Below, piece by piece: positions 15,385 to 22,332 of a stretch of DNA of 40,639 bases; within the stretch, counting starts at the first letter, position 1; each line of letters begins with the position of its first letter. This DNA is from Clostridia bacterium. Its GTDB lineage: Bacteria > Bacillota > Clostridia > Christensenellales > CAG-138. The translations under genes were made by a program, and so were the position numbers. The notes beneath the pieces were generated by a model, which saw nothing but the letters and a program-made list of their open reading frames with translations, was not told where the DNA came from and did no database searches. The stretch is taken from the NCBI GenBank assembly GCA_017616435.1, contig JAFZYC010000036.1:1-40639 (forward strand), read 5' to 3'.

Positions 15385-17388
15385 ATGAACAAGAAGTATT
15401 ACATCACAACGCCCATCTATTACCCCAGCGCCAATCCGCATATCGGGCATACCTACTGCACGGTCAATACGGACGCCCTCGCGCGGTTCAAGCGAATGAC
15501 GGGGCATGACGTCTTTTTCCTCACGGGAACGGATGAGCACGGTCAGAAGATAGAGGGCTATGCCGCAAAGGCCGGCTGCACTCCGCAGGAATATGCCGAC
15601 AGGATCACCTCCGGCTTTAAAAAGCTGTGGGAGCTCATGGATATTTCCAACGACGGCTTTATAAGGACTACCGACAAGCACCACATGGAGTGCGTTCAGA
15701 AGATATTCAAGAAGCTCTACGATCAGGGCGATATCTACCGCTCCGAGTACGAGGGGCATTACTGCACCCAGTGCGAGGCGTTCTGGACGGAGACCCAGCT
15801 GAAGGAAGCCGGCGGCGTCTGCCCCGACTGCGGAAGGAAGACAGAGCTCGCGAAGGAGGAGGCGTATTTCCTCCGCGTTTCGAAGTACGCTCCGCGCCTT
15901 ATTGAGCATATAAGGGAGAACCCCGATTTCATACAGCCCGTATCCAGGGCGAATGAGATGCTGAACAACTTCCTCCTGCCCGGCTGCGAGGATCTCTGCG
16001 TCACCCGTTCCACGTTCAAGTGGGGCGTGCCCGTTCCCTTTGACGACCGCCATGTCATATACGTATGGGTGGACGCGCTCGTCAACTACCTCTCCGCGAT
16101 AGGGTACCTCACCGATAACGACGAGCTCTACCGCAGGTACTGGCCCGCGGACGTGCATATCGTCGGCAAGGAGATAATCAGGTTCCATACCATTATCTGG
16201 CCCATCATGCTCATGGCGCTCGATATCCCGCTTCCCAAGAAGATCTACGGCCACGGCTGGCTGCTCTTCGACGGCGACAAGATGTCCAAGTCCAAGGGCA
16301 ACGTCGTCGATCCGTTCGTGCTCGTGGAGCGCTACGGCGTCGACGCGATCCGCTATTTCCTGCTCTCGGAGTTCCCATTTGGCAACGACGGCAATTTCGA
16401 TAACGCCACGCTCATTACCCGCATCAATTCCGATCTCGCGAACGATTTGGGCAACCTGCTCTCCCGCACGGTCGCCATGGTCGGCAAGTATTTCGAAGGC
16501 GTCCTGCCCGAGCCGAACGTCCCCGTTCCCGAGGAGGACGAACCCGTCATATCCTGCGCCGCCTCCCTGTGGGAGCGCATGGAAAAGGCCATGGACGAGA
16601 TACATCCCCATATCGCTCTTCAGGAAATATGGAAGCTCATCGGCCTCTGCAACAAGTACATCGACGTGACCGCGCCCTGGGTGCTCGCAAAGGACGAGGC
16701 TAAGCGCGGCCGCCTCGGCACTGTGCTCTACAACCTCGCGGAGGCGCTTCGCATGATCGCGATCGCGATCGGGCCGTTCATGCCGAACACCAGCCCCAGG
16801 ATGTTCGCTCAGCTTGGCGTAGAGGAGGGCGAGCTCCGCGGATATGACAGCATGAAGACATTCGGCGGCATAAAGCCCGGCACCGTCCTCACGAAGGGAG
16901 AGGCGATATTCCCCCGCATCGACGCGAAAGCGGAGATGGAGTTCCTCGATAACATGATAGAGGAACAGAGAAAGAAAGCCGCCGCGATGAAGGCAGCCGA
17001 GGAAGGCGCCTCCGAGCCCAAGCCGGAGGAACCCGAAGAGGAGAAAGCGGAGGGCAAGCCCCTCATCACATCCGACGATTTCGCGAAGCTCGACCTGAGG
17101 GTCGCGAAGGTCATAGACTGCGTTGAGGTGAAGAAGTCCAAGCACCTCTACAACATCACACTCGAACTCGGAGAGGAGAAGCGTACAGTGCTCTCCGGCA
17201 TAAAGGATTGGGTGAGCCCCACGGATATCATCGGCAAAAACGTCGTCGTGGTCTACAACCTCGCCCCGCGCAAGATGTGCGGAATCGAGAGCCAGGGCAT
17301 GATACTCGCAGCTTCCACCCCCGGCGACGCCGACGTCGTTCCGCTCACCACGCTGAAGGACATCCCCTCCGGAAGCCTTATAAGGTAA
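15385..17388 (+). CDS. metG: Methionyl-tRNA synthetase
   Basis: A 667-residue class I synthetase that charges tRNA-Met in the cytoplasm. The HIGH motif is HIGH at 19-22 and the KMSKS loop is exactly KMSKS at 299-303. A single zinc knuckle is formed by Cys127, Cys130, Cys146 and Cys149. Residues about 350-520 form the anticodon-binding helical domain. An acidic linker rich in Glu and Pro (about 540-562) precedes a C-terminal tRNA-binding domain of the Trbp111 type (FAKLDLRVAKVIDC to the end), which dimerises the enzyme. Length and order are standard for Firmicutes. It has its own promoter and is followed after 15 bases by the cysteine hydrolase gene. Confidence 0.97.
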   Translation: MNKKYYITTPIYYPSANPHIGHTYCTVNTDALARFKRMTGHDVFFLTGTDEHGQKIEGYAAKAGCTPQEYADRITSGFKKLWELMDISNDGFIRTTDKHHMECVQKIFKKLYDQGDIYRSEYEGHYCTQCEAFWTETQLKEAGGVCPDCGRKTELAKEEAYFLRVSKYAPRLIEHIRENPDFIQPVSRANEMLNNFLLPGCEDLCVTRSTFKWGVPVPFDDRHVIYVWVDALVNYLSAIGYLTDNDELYRRYWPADVHIVGKEIIRFHTIIWPIMLMALDIPLPKKIYGHGWLLFDGDKMSKSKGNVVDPFVLVERYGVDAIRYFLLSEFPFGNDGNFDNATLITRINSDLANDLGNLLSRTVAMVGKYFEGVLPEPNVPVPEEDEPVISCAASLWERMEKAMDEIHPHIALQEIWKLIGLCNKYIDVTAPWVLAKDEAKRGRLGTVLYNLAEALRMIAIAIGPFMPNTSPRMFAQLGVEEGELRGYDSMKTFGGIKPGTVLTKGEAIFPRIDAKAEMEFLDNMIEEQRKKAAAMKAAEEGASEPKPEEPEEEKAEGKPLITSDDFAKLDLRVAKVIDCVEVKKSKHLYNITLELGEEKRTVLSGIKDWVSPTDIIGKNVVVVYNLAPRKMCGIESQGMILAASTPGDADVVPLTTLKDIPSGSLIR

Positions 17389-17403
17389 TAAAGGAGAAAT
17401 AAT

Positions 17404-17943
17404 ATGAAACTAATAGTAGTCGACATGCAAAAAGCGCTCATGGATGATGAGCTTTACAACTTCGAGGGGCTTGTGGAAAACGTCCGTAAGCTCATAGAGA
17501 CCGCGAGGGAAAGCGGCGTGGAGGTCATCTACGTCCAGCATGACGCGGGCGAGGGCACCGGCTTCTCCGTCGGCGACGAGGCGTTCGAGATCGCGGACGA
17601 GGTCGCCCCGCGCGAAGGCGAGAAGGTATTCGTAAAGAAGATCAACAGCTGCTTCGGCAATAAGGAATTCGCCGCGTATCTTGAGGATGCGAAGGACGAG
17701 GCCCTTATGATAATCGGTCTGCAGACGAATTTCTGCATCGACGCCACGGTCAAATCCGCCTTCGAACGCGGGTATGACGTGATAATCCCAGAGGGCTCCA
17801 ATTCCACGTTCGATAATCCCTACATGAACGGCGAGACCACCTGCGCCTATTATTTCAACGAGGTGTGGCCGGACCTGTTCGCGGACTGCGTCACAATGGA
17901 CGAGGCGGTCACCGCGCTGAAAACCGGCGAATTGCCGGAATAA
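17404..17943 (+). CDS. Cysteine hydrolase, isochorismatase-like family
   Basis: A 179-residue alpha/beta hydrolase of the isochorismatase/nicotinamidase superfamily. The catalytic triad is visible: Asp7 in VVDMQKA, a lysine at 78 or 79 in FVKKINSCF, and Cys111 in GLQTNFCIDATVKSAF. Length is normal for the family. Members hydrolyse isochorismate, nicotinamide or other amides; the metal-binding histidines typical of nicotinamidases are not evident, so a general amidase role is more likely. An AAAGGAG site lies before the ATG. It begins 15 bases after metG and is probably co-transcribed with it; there is no obvious functional link. Confidence 0.88.
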   Translation: MKLIVVDMQKALMDDELYNFEGLVENVRKLIETARESGVEVIYVQHDAGEGTGFSVGDEAFEIADEVAPREGEKVFVKKINSCFGNKEFAAYLEDAKDEALMIIGLQTNFCIDATVKSAFERGYDVIIPEGSNSTFDNPYMNGETTCAYYFNEVWPDLFADCVTMDEAVTALKTGELPE

Positions 17944-17962
17944 ACCGGATCGGTTGGATATC

Positions 17963-17993
17963 ACTGACCACGGGGACAGTCCCCGTGGTCAGT
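17963..17993. repeat. Perfect 14-base inverted repeat, REP-like
   Basis: Arms 17963-17976 and 17980-17993 (ACTGACCACGGGGA and its complement) are separated only by CAG. No T-tract follows, and a separate proper terminator lies just downstream, so this is unlikely to be a terminator. It resembles short dispersed palindromes built around a GGGGAC core. Confidence 0.7.
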
Positions 17994-18002
17994 AAACTAT
18001 TG

Positions 18003-18026
18003 GGATCCCGAAAGGGATCCTTTTTT
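18003..18026 (+). terminator. Terminator after the cysteine hydrolase
   Basis: GGATCCC (18003-18009), tetraloop GAAA, GGGATCC (18014-18020), then six T residues. Confidence 0.93.
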
Positions 18027-18036
18027 GAAAAACCAC

Positions 18037-18065
18037 TTGACAAATAGAACCAACTGTATTAACAT
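18037..18065 (+). promoter_or_regulatory. Promoter of the small lipoprotein pair
   Basis: TTGACA (18037-18042), 17-base spacer, TAACAT (18060-18065), about 35 bases before the ATG at 18102. Confidence 0.75.
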
Positions 18066-18101
18066 GCATAATACAGAGGACCCGATGAAAGGAGTTCGAT
18101 A

Positions 18102-18551
18102 ATGAACACAGCAAAAAGGACGATGGTATTTGTGCTTGCGCTGATGTTTGTATTGGCTTGCGGATGCAGACAGGCGAATGATGGCATAAAAGTATCTTCA
18201 AACAGCTATTTCGACAGAATGATAATAAAAGACGATCATATCTGTTTAATCTGCTGCGTGGAGTTTGAAAACGACAGTGACCGTGAAAAGACGTTCTCCG
18301 TCAAAGGTGAATCTTCGGAAGACGTAAAGAACGGTCTGTTGACGTCAAAAGAGCTGGAGTTCTTCATACTTGATACGAACGATCTGAGCTCTGTCAGCGA
18401 GGAAAATATCGAGCAGCTGCTCATGTCTGCGGAAAGCTTGACCGTCGGGGCTCACAGAACAGCGAAGTATTACGTTTGCTTTGTCGGCGACCAAGGCAGC
18501 GGAGACAGTAAACATGACAGAAACTTGCCGAAGATAGTTTTTGATTATTGA
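18102..18551 (+). CDS. Small putative lipoprotein, unknown function
   Basis: A 149-residue protein with a lipoprotein signal (MNTAKRTMVFVLALMFVLAC); acylation could be at Cys20 or Cys22. The mature part is acidic, with alternating hydrophobic strands at the start (DRMIIKDDHICLICCVEFEN) and a possible beta-sandwich character, but I recognise no domain. Codon use is visibly more AT-rich than that of neighbouring genes (GATAATAAAAGAC-type stretches), hinting at recent acquisition or relaxed selection. AAAGGAG is well spaced before the ATG. It has its own promoter and is followed after 98 bases by a second small lipoprotein gene of similar composition. Confidence 0.75.
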   Translation: MNTAKRTMVFVLALMFVLACGCRQANDGIKVSSNSYFDRMIIKDDHICLICCVEFENDSDREKTFSVKGESSEDVKNGLLTSKELEFFILDTNDLSSVSEENIEQLLMSAESLTVGAHRTAKYYVCFVGDQGSGDSKHDRNLPKIVFDY

Positions 18552-18649
18552 TCGGCCGATAAAAACGGAATAAAGCAATAATAATTGGTTCGAAATCTGA
18601 TTTGGGACCGGAAAGTCCGAGTCATAAAAGGTAATTGGAAGGAGAAAAC

Positions 18650-19108
18650 ATGAAGAAGATAGCTTTTCCCGTAATGGTTATGATACTTATCTTTGTGATG
18701 ACCGCCGCGTTTGCTGCTTGTGATCCTCGTGGCTCGCTCTCCGACGAAGAGACAAGGGCGCTCTATACGGAGATAAAGGCCGATTTGGAAAATGAAAGCA
18801 TTTGGACCAGAAGGATAGAGGTGCCAAATGCTCAGGAAAGTAACGATGAGACGGTAGCCTTTGTCAAGGCTTCGCTTGAGCTTCTGAGAGGTTCGGCGCC
18901 TGAGAGCCTTTATGGTTGGTGGTTTAACAGCAAGTCCTATGCTAGGTTTTTCAGCGCCGAATACAACACAGAGATCGCCTTTGAAGGACACGACTATGAA
19001 GTAAAAGCAATTACTGTTGCAAAGTATAAAAGCGGGGATGTTGATGTAAGCGTAAGATACAGTTCAGAGGATTCCGAAGAGAAAACAGCACGGATAGTGA
19101 TAAAGTAA
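18650..19108 (+). CDS. Small putative lipoprotein, unknown function
   Basis: About 152 residues from the ATG at 18650, which has GGAAGGAG just upstream; an upstream in-frame TTG at 18635 would include that site and is rejected. The signal MKKIAFPVMVMILIFVMTAA ends in FAAC, with Cys24 as the probable lipidated residue. The mature domain (about 35-152) ends in alternating beta strands (EVKAITVAKYKSGDVDVSVRY). No known domain was recognised. It shares relaxed, AT-richer codon use with the lipoprotein upstream and likely its promoter. A hairpin and T-rich tract follow at 19201. Confidence 0.75.
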   Translation: MKKIAFPVMVMILIFVMTAAFAACDPRGSLSDEETRALYTEIKADLENESIWTRRIEVPNAQESNDETVAFVKASLELLRGSAPESLYGWWFNSKSYARFFSAEYNTEIAFEGHDYEVKAITVAKYKSGDVDVSVRYSSEDSEEKTARIVIK

Positions 19109-19150
19109 TAACAAAGAAAAGGGCGCTATCTTATTACAGATTTTCCGAAA

Positions 19151-19187
19151 GCCTCCCCTGCGCAAGGGGAGCTGCCGCGTATGCGGC
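19151..19187. repeat. Hairpin repeat copy 1
   Basis: Two adjacent hairpins: CTCCCCT (19153-19159)/AGGGGAG (19165-19171) and GCCGC (19174-19178)/GCGGC (19183-19187), followed by TGAGGGA. The same layout recurs at 19257, 25024 and 25979, indicating a dispersed family. Confidence 0.65.
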
Positions 19188-19200
19188 TGAGGGAACGGAA

Positions 19201-19231
19201 CCAACGGGGAAGGATACCGTTGGTTTGTTTT
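19201..19231 (+). terminator. Probable terminator for the small lipoprotein pair
   Basis: CCAACGG (19201-19207), nine-base loop, CCGTTGG (19217-19223), followed by TTTGTTTT. Confidence 0.65.
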
Positions 19232-19256
19232 ATTTCCGTCGCGCGGGAACACTAAG

Positions 19257-19301
19257 GCCTCCCCTTGGTGGGGAGGCTCCGCAGAATGCGGTGGTGGGGG
19301 G
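19257..19301. repeat. Hairpin repeat copy 2
   Basis: GCCTCCCC (19257-19264)/GGGGAGGC (19270-19277) is followed by CCGCA (19279-19283)/TGCGG (19287-19291) and GTGGTGGGG. This is the same two-hairpin plan as copy 1. Confidence 0.65.
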
Positions 19302-19372
19302 ATTGATTGAGTCAGGATCCGTGAAGGAATGACTTATGCAAATAACTTGCGTTCATCTCCGGCCACCCCACA

Positions 19373-19471
19373 GGGCGGACTGTGTTCCTTAACGGAACAC
19401 AAGGCCGCCCGTTGATTTCCTTCCAAACCATTCACCGGATGGTTTGGATCGCGATGCGACCGGAAATCAAC
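19373..19471. repeat. Highly structured element, multi-stem
   Basis: The first stem joins GGGCGG (19373-19378) to CCGCCC (19405-19410), with an inner stem TGTGTTCC (19381-19388)/GGAACACA (19394-19401). A three-way junction follows: outer stem GTTGATTTCC (19411-19420)/GGAAATCAAC (19462-19471), enclosing CCAAACCAT (19423-19431)/ATGGTTTGG (19439-19447) and TCGC (19449-19452)/GCGA (19456-19459). No coding sequence overlaps it. It may be a structured RNA or a non-autonomous mobile repeat. The rest of 19302-19550 shows nothing I can name. Confidence 0.6.
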
Positions 19472-19550
19472 CTCTACCCCGCGTTGCGCAGTTTGTGACT
19501 TCTAAAGCTGCTTGCGTGCGCGCAACCCGGGGTCTCACCCGTTTCACGCG

Positions 19551-19589
19551 AATAAAAATCGGAACTGCTTTGCAGTTCCGATTTTTATT
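19551..19589 (-). terminator. Terminator downstream of tRNA-Gly
   Basis: A perfect 18-base inverted repeat (19551-19568 with 19572-19589), loop TTT. The distal part of the stem is A/T-rich so that, read on the minus strand, a U-rich tail follows the GC-rich stem. It begins right at the tRNA 3' end. Confidence 0.85.
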
Positions 19590-19664
19590 GGAGCGGGAAA
19601 CGGGGCTCGAACCCGCCACCTCCGCCTTGGCAAGGCGGCGCTCTACCAAATGAGCTATTCCCGC
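19589..19664 (-). tRNA. tRNA-Gly (anticodon GCC)
   Basis: On the minus strand the gene reads GCGGGAA for the acceptor 5' arm (19664-19658) and ends TTCCCGC-U-CCA, with CCA encoded. The D arm contains GCTCATTTGGTAGAGC. The anticodon stem CCGCC/GGCGG encloses TTGCCAA, giving anticodon GCC. The T arm has the TTCGAGC loop closed by GCGGG/CCCGT. Total 76 nucleotides, all canonical. Confidence 0.97.
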
Positions 19665-19696
19665 ATATTCTTTTCGCCCCAAATGGAACAGACATT

Positions 19697-19725
19697 ATTA
19701 TACATAGGGGGATCGGCCTTGTCAA
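19697..19725 (-). promoter_or_regulatory. Promoter of tRNA-Gly
   Basis: Read on the minus strand: TTGACA (19725-19720), exactly 17 bases, TATAAT (19702-19697). A perfect consensus promoter ending about 33 bases before the mature tRNA. Confidence 0.95.
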
Positions 19726-19815
19726 GGGCAAAACTCAAAAACCGTTAAAATATACAAACGATGCGCCCAAGCCGAAGTATTTGTTCCAAAACTCCCCGCG
19801 TTCGGGGAAAAACAC

Positions 19816-19844
19816 TTGAAATGGCGTCCCTTTGGGTGCATAAT
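19816..19844 (+). promoter_or_regulatory. Promoter of the DivIC-like/Ppx-chromate operon
   Basis: TTGAAA (19816-19821), 17-base spacer, CATAAT (19839-19844). It lies about 65 bases upstream of the chosen ATG at 19910. Confidence 0.65.
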
Positions 19845-19909
19845 ATAGATGTTGAAGTTTGCGCGTTCATATATGCGCCCAATACGATCAGAAAGGCACA
19901 GTCAGCAAC

Positions 19910-20215
19910 ATGAAGAACGAAGGCTTTTTTAAGAGCGACAAGGTCCGCCTTATTGCGTTGATCCTCAGCGTACTGCTGTTTTTGGGATTCATCGCTTTTA
20001 TCGTAACGCAGCTCCGCTCTCAGCAGAAAAAGCTTGCGGAGCTCATGCAGGAAAAACAGCGCCTTAACGACGAGATCGACTATCTCTCCCGCGAGCAGGA
20101 GCGTCTCCAGAGCGATCTGGAGTACGTCAAGAGCCTCGAGGGGCTCCTTCAGTACGCAAGGGATAATCTGGGTTACATCGGCCCCGACGACATAAGGGAA
20201 GGCTCCGGTGAGTAA
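19910..20215 (+). CDS. Septum formation initiator family protein (FtsB/DivIC-like)
   Basis: A 101-residue bitopic protein starting at ATG 19910 (an open frame runs back to a TTG at 19859, but that lies too near the transcript start). One membrane helix (about 14-35: LIALILSVLLFLGFIAFIV) is followed by a coiled coil (about 36-78, heptads in QQKKLAELMQEKQRLNDEID) and a short FtsB-type tail with ARDNLGYIGPDD. FtsB/DivIC links late division proteins at the septum. The GAAAGG site is rather far (13 bases) from the ATG. The next gene overlaps by eight bases; a DivIC-like gene next to a Ppx/GppA gene is a familiar Firmicutes arrangement. Confidence 0.85.
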   Translation: MKNEGFFKSDKVRLIALILSVLLFLGFIAFIVTQLRSQQKKLAELMQEKQRLNDEIDYLSREQERLQSDLEYVKSLEGLLQYARDNLGYIGPDDIREGSGE

Positions 20216-21659
20216 ATACGCGATAATAGATATCGGCAGCAACTCCATCCGCTACGGCGAGGAGCGCGAGGGAAGGATACCCGATAAAGAGGTGTTCACG
20301 ACACGCCTCGGCGCGGGTCTCGCGCAGACGGGAAGGCTTGCCGAAGAATCTGTTGAAAAGAGCATGGAAGTATTAAAAGAGCTCGGCAGCAGGGCAAAGG
20401 CCGCCGGGCTTGTTCCGCGCGCATACGCCACGAGCGCCGTTCGCGACGCCGAGAACGGGCGGGAGTTCGCCGCGCGGGTCGAAAGGGAGTGCGGATATCC
20501 CGTCGAGATACTGTCGGGTGAGGACGAGGCTCGCTTTGCCTACCGCGGCGCTGTCCGCGGAGGCGGAGCTATGCTCGATATAGGCGGCGCTTCCATGCAG
20601 GTCGTGACAGAGGATATGGGCGTAAGCTTCCGCGCGGGCTGCGTCCGCTGCGGCGATATCGCGCGAGAAGCGGTCGGCGTATCCGACTGCGATACCGAAT
20701 GGCGCCTCCAGCAGGAGGCGGTCGTCCGCTACATGGATGAGGAGATCAAGCTCCCGCCCATCGTGATAGGCTCCCTCGTCGGCGTTGGCGGAACGATAAC
20801 GACCCTCGCGGCGCTCAAGGCGGGGCTCACCGAGTTCTCGCGTGAGACCGTGGACAGCACAAGGCTCTCCCGCGGGGACGTTAGGGATCTCATCGAGCGC
20901 CTTGCCGAGATGGGCGACAACAGGAGGCTTCATCCGCTCCTTAAGGAACGCCACGACGTCATACTCTACGGCGCGTACATACTGCTCCACGCTATGGAGC
21001 TTTTGAACGTCGAGGATATGGGCGTCAGCTGCTCGGACGGGCTGGAGGGTTATCTCTCCGAGCTGAAAAAGCGGGAGGGGGAGTCCCCGGAAAAGCCGAG
21101 CCTTTTTAAGCTCTTCACCGCCTTCAACCGCATCGGCGCGTTCACTTTCGGCGGCGGCTACGCCATGCTGCCCATGCTGGAGCGCGAATGCGTGGAAAAG
21201 ACCGGCTGGGTCACGCACGACGAACTGCTCGATTACTTTGCGATAGGTCAATGCACTCCCGGCGTCATCGCCGTAAACACTGCGACCTTCGTCGGCAAAA
21301 AACAGCGCGGCATTATGGGCGCGTTCGCCGCTACCGCGGGCGTGGTGCTGCCCTCTTTCATAATAATATGCGTACTGACTGCGCTGCTCGCGAACTTCGC
21401 GGATATCCCCGTCGTTAAGTACGCCCTGCACGGCATCAGGGTCGCCGTCGGCGTACTGATACTCAATACCGTCATCAAGCTCGTAAAGGAAAAGATAAAG
21501 GAGCCGCTGGGCTACATACTCGCGATACTCGCGTTCCTTCTCGTGGCGCTGCCCTCGACGCTTGGACTGCCGTTCCGCGTCTCGCCCGTATTCGTCGTGA
21601 TCGGCGCGGCGCTCATAGGCGTCATCCGCGGCCGTTTGAGGAAGGAGGGAGACGCATGA
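20208..21659 (+). CDS. Fusion: Ppx/GppA phosphatase plus chromate transporter half
   Basis: A 483-residue chain starting at a GTG with AAGGGAAGG upstream. Residues 1-285 are a complete short Ppx/GppA-type exopolyphosphatase/pppGpp phosphohydrolase of the ASKHA fold: DIGSNSIR (8-15), SGEDEARFAY (103-112, catalytic acidic pair), LDIGGASMQV (123-132) and GVGGTITTL (192-200). Residues about 298-483 are a CHR transporter domain: FNRIGAFTFGGGYAMLPML (306-324) and IGQCTPGVIAVNTATFVG (346-363), with about six membrane segments. The junction (LKKREGESPEKPSLFKLF) has no in-frame ATG, GTG or TTG that could start a separate transporter, so the proteins appear truly fused. The stop overlaps the next ATG by four bases (ATGA). 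What the soluble domain does at the membrane is unknown. Confidence 0.85.
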   Translation: MSKYAIIDIGSNSIRYGEEREGRIPDKEVFTTRLGAGLAQTGRLAEESVEKSMEVLKELGSRAKAAGLVPRAYATSAVRDAENGREFAARVERECGYPVEILSGEDEARFAYRGAVRGGGAMLDIGGASMQVVTEDMGVSFRAGCVRCGDIAREAVGVSDCDTEWRLQQEAVVRYMDEEIKLPPIVIGSLVGVGGTITTLAALKAGLTEFSRETVDSTRLSRGDVRDLIERLAEMGDNRRLHPLLKERHDVILYGAYILLHAMELLNVEDMGVSCSDGLEGYLSELKKREGESPEKPSLFKLFTAFNRIGAFTFGGGYAMLPMLERECVEKTGWVTHDELLDYFAIGQCTPGVIAVNTATFVGKKQRGIMGAFAATAGVVLPSFIIICVLTALLANFADIPVVKYALHGIRVAVGVLILNTVIKLVKEKIKEPLGYILAILAFLLVALPSTLGLPFRVSPVFVVIGAALIGVIRGRLRKEGDA

Positions 21660-22258
21660 TCTACCTTATCCTCGTTTACGAGTTCTTCAAGATCGGCCTC
21701 TTCGCCGCGGGCGGCGGGCTTGCGACGCTCCCGTTTTTGAGCGCGCTCGCCGATAAGTACGAATGGCTCACCTCCGACATGATAAGTCAGATGGTCGCCC
21801 TTTCGGAATCCACTCCCGGCCCTCTTGGGATCAATATGGCGACATACGCGGGCTATATGGCGGGTTACAACACATTCGGCGGAAGCCCTGTTATGGGCGT
21901 TACCACCGCGCTCACTGCGACGGCGTCGCTCGTTGCCCCTTCGTTCATAGTGATACTCATCGTCAGCCGCGTGCTGGACAGGTATAAGAACAGCAGCCTC
22001 GTGAACTCCGCGTTCTCCTGCCTGCGTCCCGCGGTGGCGGGCCTCATCGCCGCGGCCGCGTGGTCGGTAATAGGCACGACGCTGTTCAATTTCTCAGCCG
22101 CGACGCTGGGCGGCAAGTTCATGATCCCGGAGATACTGCTGTTCGCCGCGATGATGGTCATCACGAACGTCAAGCCTTTGAAGAAGCTCCACCCGCTCGT
22201 GTTCATAGCAATAGCCGCGGCAGCCGGCATCGCGATAGGATATACCGTCGGCTGGTGA
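21656..22258 (+). CDS. Chromate transporter family protein, second half
   Basis: A 200-residue membrane protein with about six helices. The CHR domain motifs are present: FFKIGLFAAGGGLATLPFL (about 10-28) and MVALSESTPGPLGINMATYAGY (about 45-66, broken by no gap). Short CHR proteins usually occur as adjacent pairs with opposite topology that pair in the membrane; its partner here is the C-terminal half of the preceding fusion. The ATG overlaps the upstream stop by four bases, implying coupled translation. True substrates of such pairs in anaerobes are uncertain; sulfate, chromate or other anions are possible. Confidence 0.9.
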   Translation: MIYLILVYEFFKIGLFAAGGGLATLPFLSALADKYEWLTSDMISQMVALSESTPGPLGINMATYAGYMAGYNTFGGSPVMGVTTALTATASLVAPSFIVILIVSRVLDRYKNSSLVNSAFSCLRPAVAGLIAAAAWSVIGTTLFNFSAATLGGKFMIPEILLFAAMMVITNVKPLKKLHPLVFIAIAAAAGIAIGYTVGW

Positions 22259-22268
22259 CGCTTGAAAG

Positions 22269-22297
22269 TTGCCTTTTAGCGCTAAATGCGTTATAAT
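22269..22297 (+). promoter_or_regulatory. Promoter of the PLP lyase gene
   Basis: TTGCCT (22269-22274), 17-base spacer, TATAAT (22292-22297). No leader peptide or structured attenuator is seen in the short leader before 22333. Confidence 0.7.
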
Positions 22298-22332
22298 AAT
22301 AAAGTTAATAACATAAGGAGAATGCTTTCCCG

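Noticed and set aside
14614..17145. Long minus-strand open frame of 843 codons opposite the solute-binding protein gene and metG
   Set aside because: It lies antisense to two well-supported genes, has no recognisable domain, and is a by-product of GC-rich codon bias.
17963..17993. Terminator for the cysteine hydrolase gene
   Set aside because: There is no T-tract after the stem, and a good terminator follows at 18003-18026.
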